DNA of 64,000 bases from Liriodendron chinense (GCA_003013855.2 ML058484.1:5629344-5693343), one strand, 5' to 3'; positions 44,745 through 57,730 are shown, counted from the first letter of the stretch. The notes: a model not told the origin generated them from the letters alone. A program made the numbers and translations.

Positions 44745-47002
44745 ACCGTTCAGACTTCCTTGGGTCCACAGTGATGTTTATATGCTATCCGTACCATTCT
44801 TAACGTCATTCTTACTGGGATGAACTGACAACACAAATATTAGCCTGTTTTAAAACTTCTATGGCCTTATGAATATTTCAAGTGCACGTTAAATCCCCAC
44901 GTCTTCGCCACCCTTGATCTTAGATCTAGCTCATTTTTTTATCACTTATACTAAAATGATCTCAAAAAACAGATGGACCAGGTAGATTTCTCACAAACAT
45001 TATGCCATGTCTTAGGCCCCCCTTGATTGTAGATCCAACTCATTTTTTTGTCACATGTCTTAATACATGTCCTAAAATTATCTCAAAAAACGAATGTACA
45101 GGATAGATTTCTCACAAACATTATGGTGGGCCCCACCTAGGTTCCCAGTGCAGGAACTTCCTCTTTCCTAAAAAATTTTGTGTCCCTTATTTAAGATCCA
45201 ACCTTTTTATAAGTTCACAATCCCCTGAATGAAGGGAAAACACGAACATCAGCTAGAACCAAAACTTTATGGCTCCTGAAAAGTTATTATGGTAGTAATT
45301 CAATATCGTTGAAACTTCCATAGGTCCATAGTAATGTTTATATGCTATCCATACCGTTCATAACGTCATTCTTACTGGGATGAACTACGACACAAATATT
45401 AGCCTGATTTAAAACTTCTATGGCCTCACGAATATTTCAAGCGTTGACGTTCAATCCCCACGTCTTCGGGCCCCCTTGATCTTAGATCCAGCTCATTTTT
45501 TTGTCACATGTCTTAAAATGATCTCAAAAAACAGATGGACGGGGTAGATTTCTCACAAACATTATGCCACGTCTTAGGCCCCCCTTGATCGTAGATCCAG
45601 CTCATTTTTTTGTCACCTTCCTAATACATATCCTAAAATGATCTCAAAAAACGGATGGACGGGGTAGATTTCTCACAAACATTATGGTGGGCCCCACCTA
45701 GGTTCCCAGTGCAGGAACTTCCTCTTTCCCAAAAAAATATGTCCCTTATTTAATATCCAACCTTTTTATAAGTTCACAATCCCCTAGATGAAGGGAAAAC
45801 ACGAACATCAGCTAGAACCAAAACTTTATGGCTCCCGAAAAGTTATTATGGTGGTAATTCAAAACCGTTGAAATTTCCTTGGGTCCACAGTGATGTTTAT
45901 ATGCTATCCATACCGTTCATAACGTCATTCCTATTGGGATGAACCGACAACACAAATATTAGCCTGATTTAAAACTTCTATGGCCTCACGAATATTTCAA
46001 GTGTTGACGTTCAATCCCCACGTCTTCGGCCCCCCTTGATCTTAGATCCAGCTCATTTTTTTGTCACATGTCCTAAAATAATCTCAAAAAACAGATAGAC
46101 AGGGTAGATTTCTCACAAACATTATGCCACGTCTTAGGCCCCCCTTGATTGTAGATCCAGCTCATTTTTTTGTCACATGTCCAATACATGTCCTAAAATG
46201 ATTTCAAAAAATGGATTGACGAGGTAGATTTCTCACAAACATTATGGTGGGCCCCACCTAGGTTCCCAGTGCAGGAACTTCCTCTTCCACAAAAAAATCT
46301 GTGTCCCTTATTTAAGATCCAACCTTTTTATAAGTTCACAATCCCCTAGATGAAGGGAAAACACGAACATCAACTAGAACCAAAACTTTATGGCTCCTGA
46401 ATAGTTATTATGGTGGTAATTCAATACCGTTGAAACTTCCCTGGGTCCACAGTGATGTTTATATGCTATCCATACCGTTCATAACGTCATTCCTACTGGG
46501 ATGAACTGACAACACAAATATTAGCCTGATTTAAAACTTCTATGGCCTCACGAATATTTCAAGTGTTGACGTTCAATCCCCACGTCTTCGCCCCCCCCCC
46601 CCCCCCCCCCCCCCACGATCTTAGATCCAGCTCATTTTTTTGTCATGTCTTAAAATGATCTCAAAAAACAGATGGACGGGGTAGATTTCTTACAAACATT
46701 ATGCCACATCTTAGGCCCCCCCTTGATCGTAGATCCAGCTAATTTTTTTGTCACATGTCCTAATACATGTTTAAAATGATCTTAAAAAATGGATGGACGG
46801 GGTAGATTTCTCACAAACATTATAATGGGCCCCACCTAGGTTTCCAGTGTAGGAACTTCCTCTTTCCCAAAAAAATATGTGCCCCTTATTTAAGATCCAA
46901 CCTTTTTATAAGTTCACAATCCCCTAGATGAAGGGAAAACACGAACATCAGCTAGAACCAAAACTTTATGGCTCCCGAAAAATTATTATGGTGGTAATTC
47001 AA
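44745..47002. repeat. Four tandem copies of a 560-bp unit
   Basis: CACGTCTTCG recurs at 44898, 45459, 46019 and 46581 (spacings 561, 560, 562). Long blocks recur in order with few changes: CTTAGATCCAGCTCATTTTT, GACGGGGTAGATTTCTCACA, GGGCCCCACCTAGGTTCCCA, GATGAAGGGAAAACACGAAC and TAACGTCATTC.TACTGGGA. Each unit holds two related sub-blocks (AGATCCAGCTCATTTTTTTG twice). A 24-C run (46591-46614) replaces a short C-run in the last copy. No gene is present. Confidence 0.9.
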
Positions 47003-48112
47003 TCCATTACTGTGTGGCCCACTTGAGATTTGAATCTGCACCATTTTCAGGACCATGTCATAAAATGATATAAAAAAAAAAACTGATGAACGGCATAGAT
47101 ATACAACACATATATCAAGGTGGACCCCGCAGTCTAGGAAACACCCACTAGTTAAAAAATTTTGATACTCAGGCAGTTCGATGGTTCATGCGAATGTGCT
47201 TGTAAAATGTCATGTGGGGCATATGCAATCAAATTAAGCCGTTCAAATTTTGGGACAAATATTGGATGGTTCGTAAATAAAAAGAGAAATTAGAGTTAAA
47301 AAGTGTCTTATTTTTCTGGTTGGTGGACATCTGATGGACACTACAAGTTAAAATTATAAAATGGCTGAGTCGGTTTGCAATAAGATAGTAAGATCCATGA
47401 AGACTCTTAACTGTTGAATTTGTTTTTTTTTATTTTCTTTAATCCAAACCGTTTATTTGATAGGACTTCTCTTGGACAGTGGATGAACGATCTCAATTTG
47501 AATATTTTAGATGTTAGATTATATAATACCCATCATATAAACGGTTTGGATTATTGGAAGATGGCCCAGATTCCGGCTATAGAGTCCCAAGGTATCATGT
47601 TGCAATATGCCGTTGTGTACTTGATGGGTCCACGGGTCCGTTTGTGTCTTGCCGGGTCCGGGCCCACTTAATAGATGGATTAGATTGTACCCACACATGC
47701 CACTTTGACACGTGTGACACTTGCGAGGTATAAATGGTCCCTCTTACATGTGTGGCATAGGAATTTATTAAAAGTAACTAGACCTCGCCCGTACCCCACT
47801 TTATTTTAACCGGATCCAAGTTGTTGGACCCCACCCAAACCCACAGACCCGAATTTAACCAGGTGAGAAAAGGCAAGACCTGGACCCGACCATATTGCTT
47901 GATGGGTCCAAAATTTTGACCCAAATCAGTTAAAATCGAGTCGGGTCCATTAGGAGGATACCAACGGATCAGAATACCCATTGACAGCCCTACTTCATCT
48001 GAATCTGGATATGAACCCTCCCGCTCTGCCAGGTATCAAACAGCTAAGGATCCGAATGGGTCCAGGTCCACAGGGTCTGTACTTAGACTTGACCCATAAT
48101 ACTAAGGGCTCG
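47003..48112. other. Intergenic DNA with hAT-type end
   Basis: A GTGGTCCACC-family fragment spans about 47020-47140. Around 47620-47995 are GGGTCC/GACCC-rich repeats ending CCATTGACAGCCCTA, the right terminus of a hAT-like element whose left end I could not place. No gene is supported. Confidence 0.45.
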
Positions 48113-48115
48113 TTT

Positions 48116-51100
48116 GGTTGCTTGTATTTGGAATGAATTGGATTCCAAATCCTAAATACATTGAAATCCGATGTATTTGAAATACTTAATTATGTTTGGC
48201 ATTCTATAATTAGAATCCATTAAAATCTATAAAGTTTTTGTTTGGCAGCATGGATTTTAAAAGAATTGAAATCTTATATTATATTCGTGGAAGTTGAATT
48301 TGATTAACTAAATAATTTACAATATCCGAAAATGGTGTACATTATGACATTGTAGATAGTCATTGGAATAAGTCCATCAAGACATACACTTTGGGGAAAA
48401 ACTTGAGATAATTTCAAGCCTTGCGTGGGCCACAAACATACAAAATTTTACTTTTCAATAGTTTTGATAAGTTTTAGGTCAAAAGACAATCATATAGGGG
48501 GGCCAGTGATGTATACCTGAAATCTATCTACTCCAACCATTAAATGGGTCATCCAACGTTATACCTAGGGTCAAAAATTCAGGTGGGCCCCACTAAAGAA
48601 AGCAGTTGGAAGAGAAATGTCCACTCTTGATTTTTACAATGCCCACCTTAATGTATGTGTTGTATACCCACGCCATCCATCAATTTTTCAAGCTTGTTTT
48701 AAGTCATGGTATAAAAATTAAGCATATTTCAAATCTCAAGTAGACCACATCTTTCAAATAGTAGTGATTGAAAAGCCACCATTAAAAACTTCCTGGGACC
48801 CACCGTGATGATTACAAGGCCTATCGTGATGATTATGTGAAATCCACTCCAATCATCAGATGCTATGCAAAATTTTAAGCTTGGGTGCCAAAAATCAAGC
48901 TTCTTCGTGATTGAGGTGGGCCATACCAGGGAAAACAATTTGGAAGGTCCTCGTTTTACTATACACTAATTCCAATCGTGGTCCACCTAAATCAAGAATG
49001 GGGTTGATTTTTCTGTTGCTGAGCCTGACATGGGGTGAAGCATCTGGTAGTCATAGTGGATTGTACATAAACACCACGGTGGGCCCACCTACTAACCCTA
49101 CTCCCTCTCTTAGTTACATCATACTGGGCGACACGGTAGGAAGAGAGGCGGTAACGCCCCAAATCTCGAGACCTGATTACGACGTCAGGCCTCGGTATTT
49201 CGGGTATTACGGTTACTTTGCGGAAGCGTGATGTTCGTACAAACGCTCTTGGCATCCATGTGCTAATGTAGAACCAACCATAGGAAATGCATATAAACAA
49301 ATAATAAGAGGGTGCTATTCCAACTATAAAACATCATTATCCAAAATGTGAGGCACCCACACCATGGGTGGCCTCACCCAGCCCAAAAGGAAAAGTTAAA
49401 ATGTATAATAATTTTCTTTTATAATCCGGAGCCACGACTCCCAAAATGAGGCCGACAAGGCTAGATCCCTCATCTAGATCTGATCGTCAACTAGCTGGAA
49501 GTAAGAGGACTCGACAAAGTCCTCGAATTCGGCCTGCAACGCCTCCTCCTCTACTTGACCTGCATCCATTATAATCTCATCTGGGGGTGTGTTATAACAC
49601 CGGCCCAGGTGCGGGTGTGAGTGATCAATTCAGTGAGGACTACAGTTCGAAGTTTAACATGTTATCAAACGAAGTAGACTTAGGCATTGAACACAAGCAA
49701 AACAAAGATTTCTAGTATAGTGAATTAATGCATGAATGATATGAGTTCGCATAACTTGAATGTTCCGGATATGATAAGGAACACGAGATAGCACTGGCAC
49801 CACATCAAGCAACCAGGCACCCCAAAACCTCGAAAAATGGAAATGAACTTGGATTATCCGTCGGTATCCTGGCCTTTAATGGTAGGACAGTTACCTAGAA
49901 AATCCATGACATGGATGTGTGATTAGGCCTTGTATTATTATTTCCATTTCAAACAGCATTTTGTGGAATTCAAAGTACCGGGTCCAATTACAGGTCCAAA
50001 TCTGAGTCACTTGGCTCCGATGGTGCATCATTGATCATCGCCAGTGACTCAAGGATTCCCTTTTTCTTCTACAAACATATTACAGTTCCCTTCACACTGT
50101 TAAGAATGGAATTCCCTCACCTGTGTCGATCATACCGATATGGTGGAAAAATTTTCAGTTTGCTCCAAGGACACTATGGGGAGGTGAACTACCTCAGCAT
50201 AGGCCGACGACTCGATCACGGTGTCCCATACTGCCATGACCGGCCCAAGAGGCTTGACGGGATCGTATCGCACATTCGGTTATTGGTGGACTCAATACAT
50301 TTGAGGGCCCTGGGTACTCTGACTTCAAAGGACTATGATACAACAATCATCAGTCATCCACGTTGCCATATTTAGGCGGAACCGATTGGTACTTGGGCTT
50401 CCGTTTGGCTTGACGTGGGCAGTCAAGACCCGCATAGCGAACTACCGTCAACCTTCAGGTTTCCCAATCCAATCAGGTACACCTCGGGTGACCAATTACT
50501 TGGGTTACCCGTCTTAGAAGGTACTGCCCAAGATTTCATATCACGTCTCATCTGACACTTGATTGAAATCTCACCACGATGTAACTTAGGAAAAATCCTA
50601 ACCATTTGAAAATGCAGAATCAGTTTATTTCTAATCATGTGTGAGCATAATCCATGACAGGAATTCATGAAAAACAACTAGAAAGCAGTTTAATTCACTC
50701 AAGCATTTTGTTAAACACATGAGCCGCAGAAATTTGTAAACAGTATAATTGCAATAAATCATATCTCAAATCGATCAACGACGATTCGTCCTAACCCTAA
50801 CAGCCACATCAATCCTAAACTAACAACATTTGATAAACGTAAACTTAGAAACATAATCCCGCACCTTAGGGTTTAGGGTTTTCATATGACTTTGCAACAC
50901 TAGGTTAGGGCCGACGGAATACGATCTTGTGAGCACGAATATGACAAGTTTAGGGTTGATAGCCACCATTTACAATTATTGGGACATGAGAGACGAAGAT
51001 TGTTACTTACTGACACTCGACCGTGGTTTGAAGTAATCGTTGGCGGCTCAACACAATAGCGAAGATGAGTAGCAAGTAGGATCCCGAGTCCCAAACCCTA

Positions 51101-52092
51101 GCTCAACCCAAACACTCTGGATTTCGAATCCTCAAGATGCCCTAATCCTTGAGTTCTTCTCTCCAAGCAACAAAGAGAATGTGTGTTGAAGGCAAATGCC
51201 CCAACACATTCTATTTATGGATCCAACATGACCTGGATGGCCCTAGCTTTTGGCATGTTTTAAACTGTAGCCAACAAGGTGGTTGATTCGTTTATTAGGG
51301 ACCACTGGGTCCCACACCGACCAAGCCCAACCGGTCATAAGTTCGGTCAAGTTGAGATCTATCATGGGTCGACCTATCTTGCAGATCAGGCGTGGCGATC
51401 ACCCGCCACAATATGATATACGATCCAACGGTCATTGTGTCACGATTGAAGATACGGTCCTGGGGATTAGCTTATAGATTTAATTACATTAGAGGGCCAA
51501 GATCTCATGGCGTTTCAACTGTTCAGAGTCGACCACGTGGATGATGTTCAAAAGGATATACATAAGTCACCTATTTTAGGTAACTTTCACAACTCATATG
51601 CCCCCCCATTCGGACCCCAAGTCAAAGGGGTCCAACCCCTCTGTTTGGCTTAATGTTCGCGTGGGTTGACAAGCCCACTAAGACGAAGTGCCACATCGAT
51701 TCTTGAGTAATTTGGTGACTCATCACCAGTCCTACGAACGATTGAAATATTTAGGGTCCCACCATGGGACCGCGGAGTCTGGTAACGAAGGGGTTCAAAC
51801 AAAGTACAATTATATGTACGGCGCTTACAACGTTACCACCAATAAGTGAATTTTTAGGACGTTATAGAGGCCCTATCGTGCGATTCTCCCACTAGTGAGA
51901 AAGATGCTCATTGGAGACGATTAGCCTCAAATCTCAGTAATTTGCTAGAATTTCAAATTATGGATTTGGGGAGATTCGGAATGCATTGGATTCCAAATCC
52001 TTCTCTCCAATTTCACTGCCTAACATAAAAAGGTGCATGTTAGATTTCAAATACTCTCAAATCCACTCAAATACAGGCTGCCAAACGGCCTG
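48116..52092. mobile_element. PIF/Harbinger-like element (TSD TAA), interrupted by a solo LTR
   Basis: The left end GGGCTCGTTTGGTTGCTTGT and the reverse complement of the right end CAGGCCGTTTGGCAGCCTGT are similar, and both run on into ATTTGGA/ATTTGAG. TAA flanks both sides (48113-48115 and 52093-52095), as expected for the PIF/Harbinger (Tourist) type. Subtracting the inserted LTR leaves about 1.25 kb with no transposase recognised. Confidence 0.65.
49150..51866 (-). mobile_element. Solo gypsy LTR, Del/Tekay type (2717 bp, TSD GAGGC)
   Basis: GAGGC lies on both sides (49145-49149 and 51867-51871). The plus-strand edges are GGTAACGCCCCAAATCTC and TTAGGACGTTATA, which are one-base variants of the expected TG...CA (TGTAACG and CGTTACA). 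A TATA box (CATAAATAG) on the minus strand at 51219-51211 sets the orientation. A telobox-like TTAGGGTTTAGGGTTT occurs at about 50867-50882. No gag-pol remains, so it is a solo LTR. Frames inside it are not genes. Confidence 0.85.
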
Positions 52093-54540
52093 TAAAGGAA
52101 CCTAGAATTGGACCAATGGGCCATGCTTGGGCACAAAATTCTAATCAAGCTCCTCTTAAGATAACAAGACCCGACTTTAAAAACTTAAAATGATTAAGAT
52201 CTGGACCACTGAAAATAAACCCTACTCAAGCTCAATGGAACGCGATTCACACCTAACACAATTAACTAAAATGCGAAAGAAAACATTTGTTGATTAATCA
52301 ATTCGAATTCTAAATTAAAAAATAATAATAATAATAAAGAAAGTTTGGAAGCTACTATTGCAAAAAAGTTTTTCCTACAAAAGTGACACGAACAACAAGT
52401 CACATTGATGGATTTGCTGTGTGGCAGATGCCTATAATATTGAATTTGTAAATCCCAGGACTTAAACACCAGATGTCCTACTCTAATATTATGTTAGAGA
52501 CCAATTGCGCTAAGAGCTTGAGTTGTTAAGGGAACAATAGAACAATGTATATTGGGGTTTACTAACGCCTCCAACAGTAACAACTATTACATATTTCTGG
52601 ATCGTTGTGAGGCCATTATGGTTCATTACTGACTGTTATAGAGCAGCTATAGTTAGTTTTTTTGTAATGGCCAGTTTCAACCCTATAACACATAAAGGTT
52701 TCTCCTAAAATAGTGAAAGTGAACTACGCCTAGCAAAGGGATTGGTTAGGGATATCCACCATGGAAAATAGGTTTTATGTTAATTTTTCAAACGGACCAA
52801 AGTCAGCTCAGGTCCAACCAATTTTTTGAGCTCAGGCTCGCAATCACTGTGTAGGAACACATAGGCTCAGGCCAGGCTTGGGCCTGTGGCCTTTAGTGTC
52901 AGTTCAACCCGGCAAAGACCAATTTTTCAAGCTTGGGCTTTGGCCTGCTGTGCTAGGCCCATGGTGAGGTTGGACCTTGAGCCTTTAGTGTAAGGCTGGG
53001 TGAAGCCAGAACTATTTTTTATACGGTAGGGCTTTGGTTTGCTATGCTAGGCCAAGGCCCACGCCAAGCTTGCACCTTACCATTGTGAACAATATCACAT
53101 AGATTTTAAAAATCTGACGATATCATTGCAGAAACTTCATCGAACTATATTATCACAAGAATATCACAAAAGTTTTAAATCTCACTTGTTTTTAATTTGC
53201 CGCAATTTTATTGTGAAATTATTAAAATTTTAATAAAATAAATGAACATTTCAAAAGTTTAAACTAATTCATCTATATTAATATCTTAAAATTTTAATTT
53301 TTATTTAATTTATAATAAAGGGTAACATCCCCACCTTCATGGGACATTAGCAACATCCACAATGCTTTTAAGTGACACATGGTGTGTACAATCAATGATA
53401 TGAGCCGTTCATTCATTCACACAATTAGGACCATAAACTCACTCGTCCATGTTCAAACCTGACAGAATATTTGAAATCCAGGCCATCCATTGGTTGGGGC
53501 CTACAAGAATTAATTTGCTGTCCCACAGTCAGTTTCTAATGATGATCCTAACCTTTGACTTTTAGAGAAGTGTGTGGGTATGTGTGTGTATTATCCAAAT
53601 GTTCCATTCCTGTTATCTTACTTTGTAAAACCTTATTGGTACCAAAAAATAAAAAGAAAAAAAAATCTTTTAAGTCTTATGAATTCATTTAAATAGATTG
53701 ATGCATTATAATCTTCTTAGAAGAGTTTTCTTTGCTGGACGTACTGCCAAAAACAAAAGAACATGGACGGTTCTGATTATTGATCTATGCAGTGTATGGG
53801 CCCCAGTAGCTAATGGCATGCTACACCTTCCTACTAACTTTAATGAGAGGAATCCAATTTTAGTCGTCCACCAAAATGGCCCTTAGCCATGGCAAGAACG
53901 GAAACAAGGGCCCCATTCATGGGCAAACCGAGCTTCCCACCGGTGGACTGGTTCAACTGGCCTGCTTTTGAAGTGGGTTACAACCCAACCCAACTCGGCC
54001 TGACCCAAAAACTGAAACAAATAAAGAAAAGTAAAGATGATTTTTTTTTTTTATGCACGTAGGTATCCGCTGCCTTGGGCTAGGTTATGCATAGCCTTAG
54101 TGTCGTATTCCACTGTTAAATATGAGTGGTTCGTAGTGGGTTGGGTTGGGTTGGTTGGTTGCGCTTGATTCATTTACAATTAAATGATTCAGGTCGGGTC
54201 AGAGGATGATAGGTTGTAGGTCAAGTTTGGGCAAAATTCTTGGCCAGTTTAAGAAATGGGGTCAAGCTTGGGCTGACTCCAACGCAGTTCAGACCCAACC
54301 CATTGCCATTCCTATTAGGGAAGACGATGGGTCAAGCTGGGATTGGGTGAGGCCAACCCAAGCTCGACCCATTTGTTCAACAAGTCATGGATTGCCTGAA
54401 CCTGACCCACGATCCATTACCCTATGGCCCAGCCCAACCCGACCCACTAAAAAAAAAGTATATTAAGGGGAACTAACCTAACCAAGCCCATTTGATTGTA
54501 CACATGGTTTCAATACTTACTGAGTGAACTCAAAACTTGA
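52093..54540. other. Repeat-rich intergenic DNA
   Basis: GGCTTGGGC/GGCC-rich subterminal-type repeats (about 52790-53100) and GGGTTGGG/CGACCCA repeats (about 54120-54450) look like remains of hAT-like elements. No ends or genes could be fixed. Confidence 0.4.
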
Positions 54541-55070
54541 GCGGATCTGCTAGTCCCAGTGGGACTAAGCATAAGGGGGGGGTTTCAAATCTCCATGGGC
54601 CCCACCATGATGTATGTGTTTTATCCACGCAGTCCATCCATTTTTTCATCTTATTTTAAGGCACAATCCCAAAAATGAGACAGATCCAAATCTCAGGTGG
54701 ACCACACCACGTGAAAACAGTGGGAATTGAACGTCCACCATTAAAATCTTCCTAGGGCCCACTGTAATATTTATATTCCATCCAACCTATTGATAAGGCC
54801 ACATAGATCTAGATGAAGGTAAAAAAAAATATATCGGCTTGATACAAAACTTCTGTGGCCCCCAAAAAAGTTTTCAACGGTAAGCGTCAATCCCCACTGT
54901 TTCCCTGTGGTGTGGTCCACCTGAGATTTGGATCTATCTCATTTTTGAGCTAGTCCCTAAAAATAAGATGAAAAAATGGATGGAGTGCGTGGATAAAACA
55001 CATACATCATGGTGGGGCCCACAGAGATTTGAAACCACCCCTTATGTTAGTCCCAATGGGAATGATCCGC
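54541..55070. mobile_element. Foldback MITE with inverted repeats over most of its length
   Basis: The left side GCGGATCTGCTAGTCCCAGT matches the reverse complement of the right side, GCGGATCATTCCCATTGGGA. Similarity continues for about 200 bp per side, through GTTTCAAATCTC, GGGCCCCACCATGATGTATG, GATCCAAATCTCAGGTGGAC and beyond. At 530 bp it is nearly a palindrome and is the best-preserved GTGGTCCACC-family member in the window. No target duplication was seen. Confidence 0.85.
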
Positions 55071-55109
55071 GTCCTAATTAGCTAACTCGATGTGATTCGG
55101 GCGCGGATT

Positions 55110-55440
55110 TCCTGTGAGAGCCTTGCGCCCAAAGTTCCTGCGCTGGGAACCAAGGTGGGGCCCATAGTGATGTTATTTTATAAATCCACCCCGTCCATCC
55201 GTTTTGGGAGCTCATTTTAGGACATGAGAACAAAAATGAACCAGATCCAAGACTCAAGTGGGCTAAAAACGTGAGGATTGAACGTCCATAGTTGAAATAT
55301 TTGTGGAGCCACAGGAGCTTCAAATCAGGATAATATTTGTGTTTCCAATTCATCCCAGTAGTAATGACGTTATGAATGGTGTGGATGTTATATAAACATC
55401 ACTATGGACCCTAGGGAGGTTTCAACGGAAATAATTTACC
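55110..55440 (-). mobile_element. Dispersed single copy of the 560-bp array unit
   Basis: Its reverse complement follows the array unit at 44745-47002: GGGCCCCACCTTGGTTCCCA, then in another part CATAACGTCATTACTACTGG, ACACAAATATTA.CCTGATTT and GACGTTCAATCC. It is more diverged than the array copies are from each other. It shows that the array monomer derives from a mobile, dispersed repeat. Confidence 0.75.
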
Positions 55441-55478
55441 TACCTACCTTTTTCTTTAGTGAGGCACTTGAGTCTTGG

Positions 55479-55479
<1 letters not shown>

Positions 55480-55531
<52 letters not shown>
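55480..55531. repeat. (TA)n microsatellite
   Basis: A pure TA run of about 52 bp. The Tyr/Ile-repeat frames over it are not genes. Confidence 0.95.
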
Positions 55532-55534
<3 letters not shown>

Positions 55535-55617
55535 ATCATGTACATTGTGTGAAGATAGAGGAACTCCAAAACTTGGAGGCTTGGGGCTGGTTTGGAGCCG
55601 TGTTTAGGGGCTAGATT

Positions 55618-55647
55618 AGGTGGGGTGGGGTGGGGTGGGGTGGGGGT
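55618..55647. repeat. GGGGT tandem run
   Basis: About five GGGGT units in a row, followed by further G-rich sequence to 55740. The strand has four or more G-runs of four, so quadruplex folding is plausible. It is not the plant telomere repeat (TTTAGGG). Confidence 0.85.
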
Positions 55648-55739
55648 TGGGCCGGGGTGGCCGAGTGGGGTCAGGTCGAGGCTAGGATGGGTAGGGGTCT
55701 GGGTGGGGTTGAGTTGGGGCTGGGATGGGTTGGGGTGCT

Positions 55740-56640
55740 CGGCTTGACACAGCTCACTCGTCTCGGCTTGAACAATCAAGTAGGGCTGAGCTGTGTTTTG
55801 AGCACGAAGTTCAAGCCGAGCTGGACATGGGAATGAGCGCTTGGCTTGGCTTAGCTGGATGTACAGCTCTACTTACAATGAGTTGATTGACTTTGTATTT
55901 GGGATTTTTTTGACAAAAAGCCTCCATAACTCGATTTTACCAAAATTATGCCTCCATGAGCTGATAACCCTAGTGTGTGCTTTTTCAAAAGAGAAATTAC
56001 ATTACTGTCCTCTTTTTTATTCCCATGCACAGCGGTGAATCCCAAACTGTCAGGCCCATATTGTAGATGTCCGACATCCAATCAATCCAACAGGCGCACA
56101 CCAACATAATTTTTTGCCAACAAAACATATGGAAATCTAATTATAAGGTGGAACAACCCATAAAAAAAAATAAGACATACCAATCAAAACATCCAAATTT
56201 AAGTGTAGCTCATTTGATAATTTGATTGACCTAATTTTTCATTTGTGCAATCACCATGGTAGGATGCATATGCTGGATAGCTGAGTTGTCATACACGTGC
56301 TACATGGATCTCACAAGCCTCCAACTTTCACTAATTTTTATAGAAAACCTTGGAAGATGACATTTTTGTAATTTACTTCTATCATAGCACCTTTATGTGG
56401 GACTTAGGTTTTTTTTTTTTTCAAGTCGAGTTGGACCGATCTATGCTGAGTTCAAGTCATGGACCGATCCGAATCGAGTCAAGCTTGGGTCAGCTTAGAC
56501 TCGACTCAAAAAAAATTCAAGCTCCAAAATTAACTCAACTCAGCTGGAAACCAATTTCGAGCCCAGCCCAGCCAAAGTTTTTTTGGAGTCGATTTGAGGG
56601 AGTTGACCAAGCCAACTCAAGTCATGTACAGGTCTATCTA
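55740..56640. other. Remains of hAT-like elements
   Basis: GCTCGGCTTGA/TCAAGCCGAGC repeats end in TGTACAGCTCTA near 55870. A second set of GACTCGA/TCGAGTC repeats ends in TGTACAGGTCTA near 56632. Both termini resemble hAT right ends. The left ends were not found. No gene is seen. Confidence 0.4.
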
Positions 56641-56869
56641 TTATCCACTCAATTTTTTTAATAATAAATAAATAGTGAGTTGGGGCAAGTTGCAGAGTCA
56701 ACCTCACCCAGGGCATTAAGTAGAGTTGAATTTTCAAATTTCGGCATGATTATTATTAGTGGGTCAGATTTGACGGGCGCCCTTCAGTGGATCCCCGCTC
56801 CACCCAGGTGGGTGGATCCTTGACTGTGGGCAGGCAGGCAGGTCAGGTTGGGTACCGACCAACAGGAGG

Positions 56870-57340
56870 GAGTGGATTATGTGCGGCCCGGCCTAGCCCA
56901 ACAGATCTGTTTTACAGCTAATTTCAAGGCATAAGTCAAAAAATGAAGCACATCCAAATATCAGGTTGACCACACTATAGGAACCAGCAGGGATTGAACG
57001 TTTACCATTAAAAACTTTCTAAGCCCACCGTAGTGCCAACCGTTAGGTTTATTTCCATCCAACCTGTGGATAAGGTCACATAGAGCTGGATGAAGGGTAA
57101 AAACGAATGTGGTCTACCTGAGATTTGGATCTGCTTGATCCAAAATTTTGTGGCCTTAGGAAGTTTTTAATGATCATTCACAACTGTTTCCTATGGTGTG
57201 GTCCACCTGAGATTTGGATCTGCTTCATTTTTACATGCATGCCATAAATTAAGCAGTAAAAACGAATGGACGACATGGATATCCAATAAATACATCAATA
57301 TGGACCCCACGGTAATATATCCACTCCCTCAGGCCTCAAC
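56870..57340. repeat. GTGGTCCACC-family MITE fragment
   Basis: Family landmarks in order: TGTGCGGCCCGGCC, ACCACACTATAGGAACCAGC, CCATCCAACCTGTGGATAAG, TGGTGTGGTCCACCTGAGAT and GGACGACATGGATATC. A 60-bp stretch (TGAGATTTGGATCTGCTT) is duplicated inside. The ends are not symmetric, so the copy is incomplete. Confidence 0.65.
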
Positions 57341-57730
57341 GGGAGCCCGACTCATTGGCTTGGCCCAAACCTGCATCAGAAGAGGGTCGGGCCAGCTGAC
57401 ACATTGGCTAACCGGACCCATGCCAACCCTAGTTGTGTTACAAAGGGCCAATGGACAACCATTTTTCAAAAGCCTTGATTTATTCTAGAAAGTGAAAGAG
57501 AGAGAAATCTCAGCCATCTAAGAAATGAACGGTTGTCTCCAGTCAAGGGGTCATTAACTGCAGAAAAGTGCATGTAACTAGCGTTTTGATACTATACCAT
57601 CGAATCTACCATGCGTACGGTTCTGTCTCTCTGCAAATAAAGCGTATCTTCGTAGATCATGAACTGCTGAGAAGTCTACATAACTAGGGTAGTGTCGAAT
57701 CCACCGTACATGCGGCTCTGGTGAAGCCAG

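Noticed and set aside
50867..50882. Telomere-like TTAGGGTTTAGGG
   Set aside because: Only two units, inside a solo LTR; this is a telobox-type motif, not a telomere.
49150..51866. Several 60-114-codon frames (for example 50031-50375)
   Set aside because: All lie within the solo LTR, which has target duplications at both ends; none has a recognisable domain.
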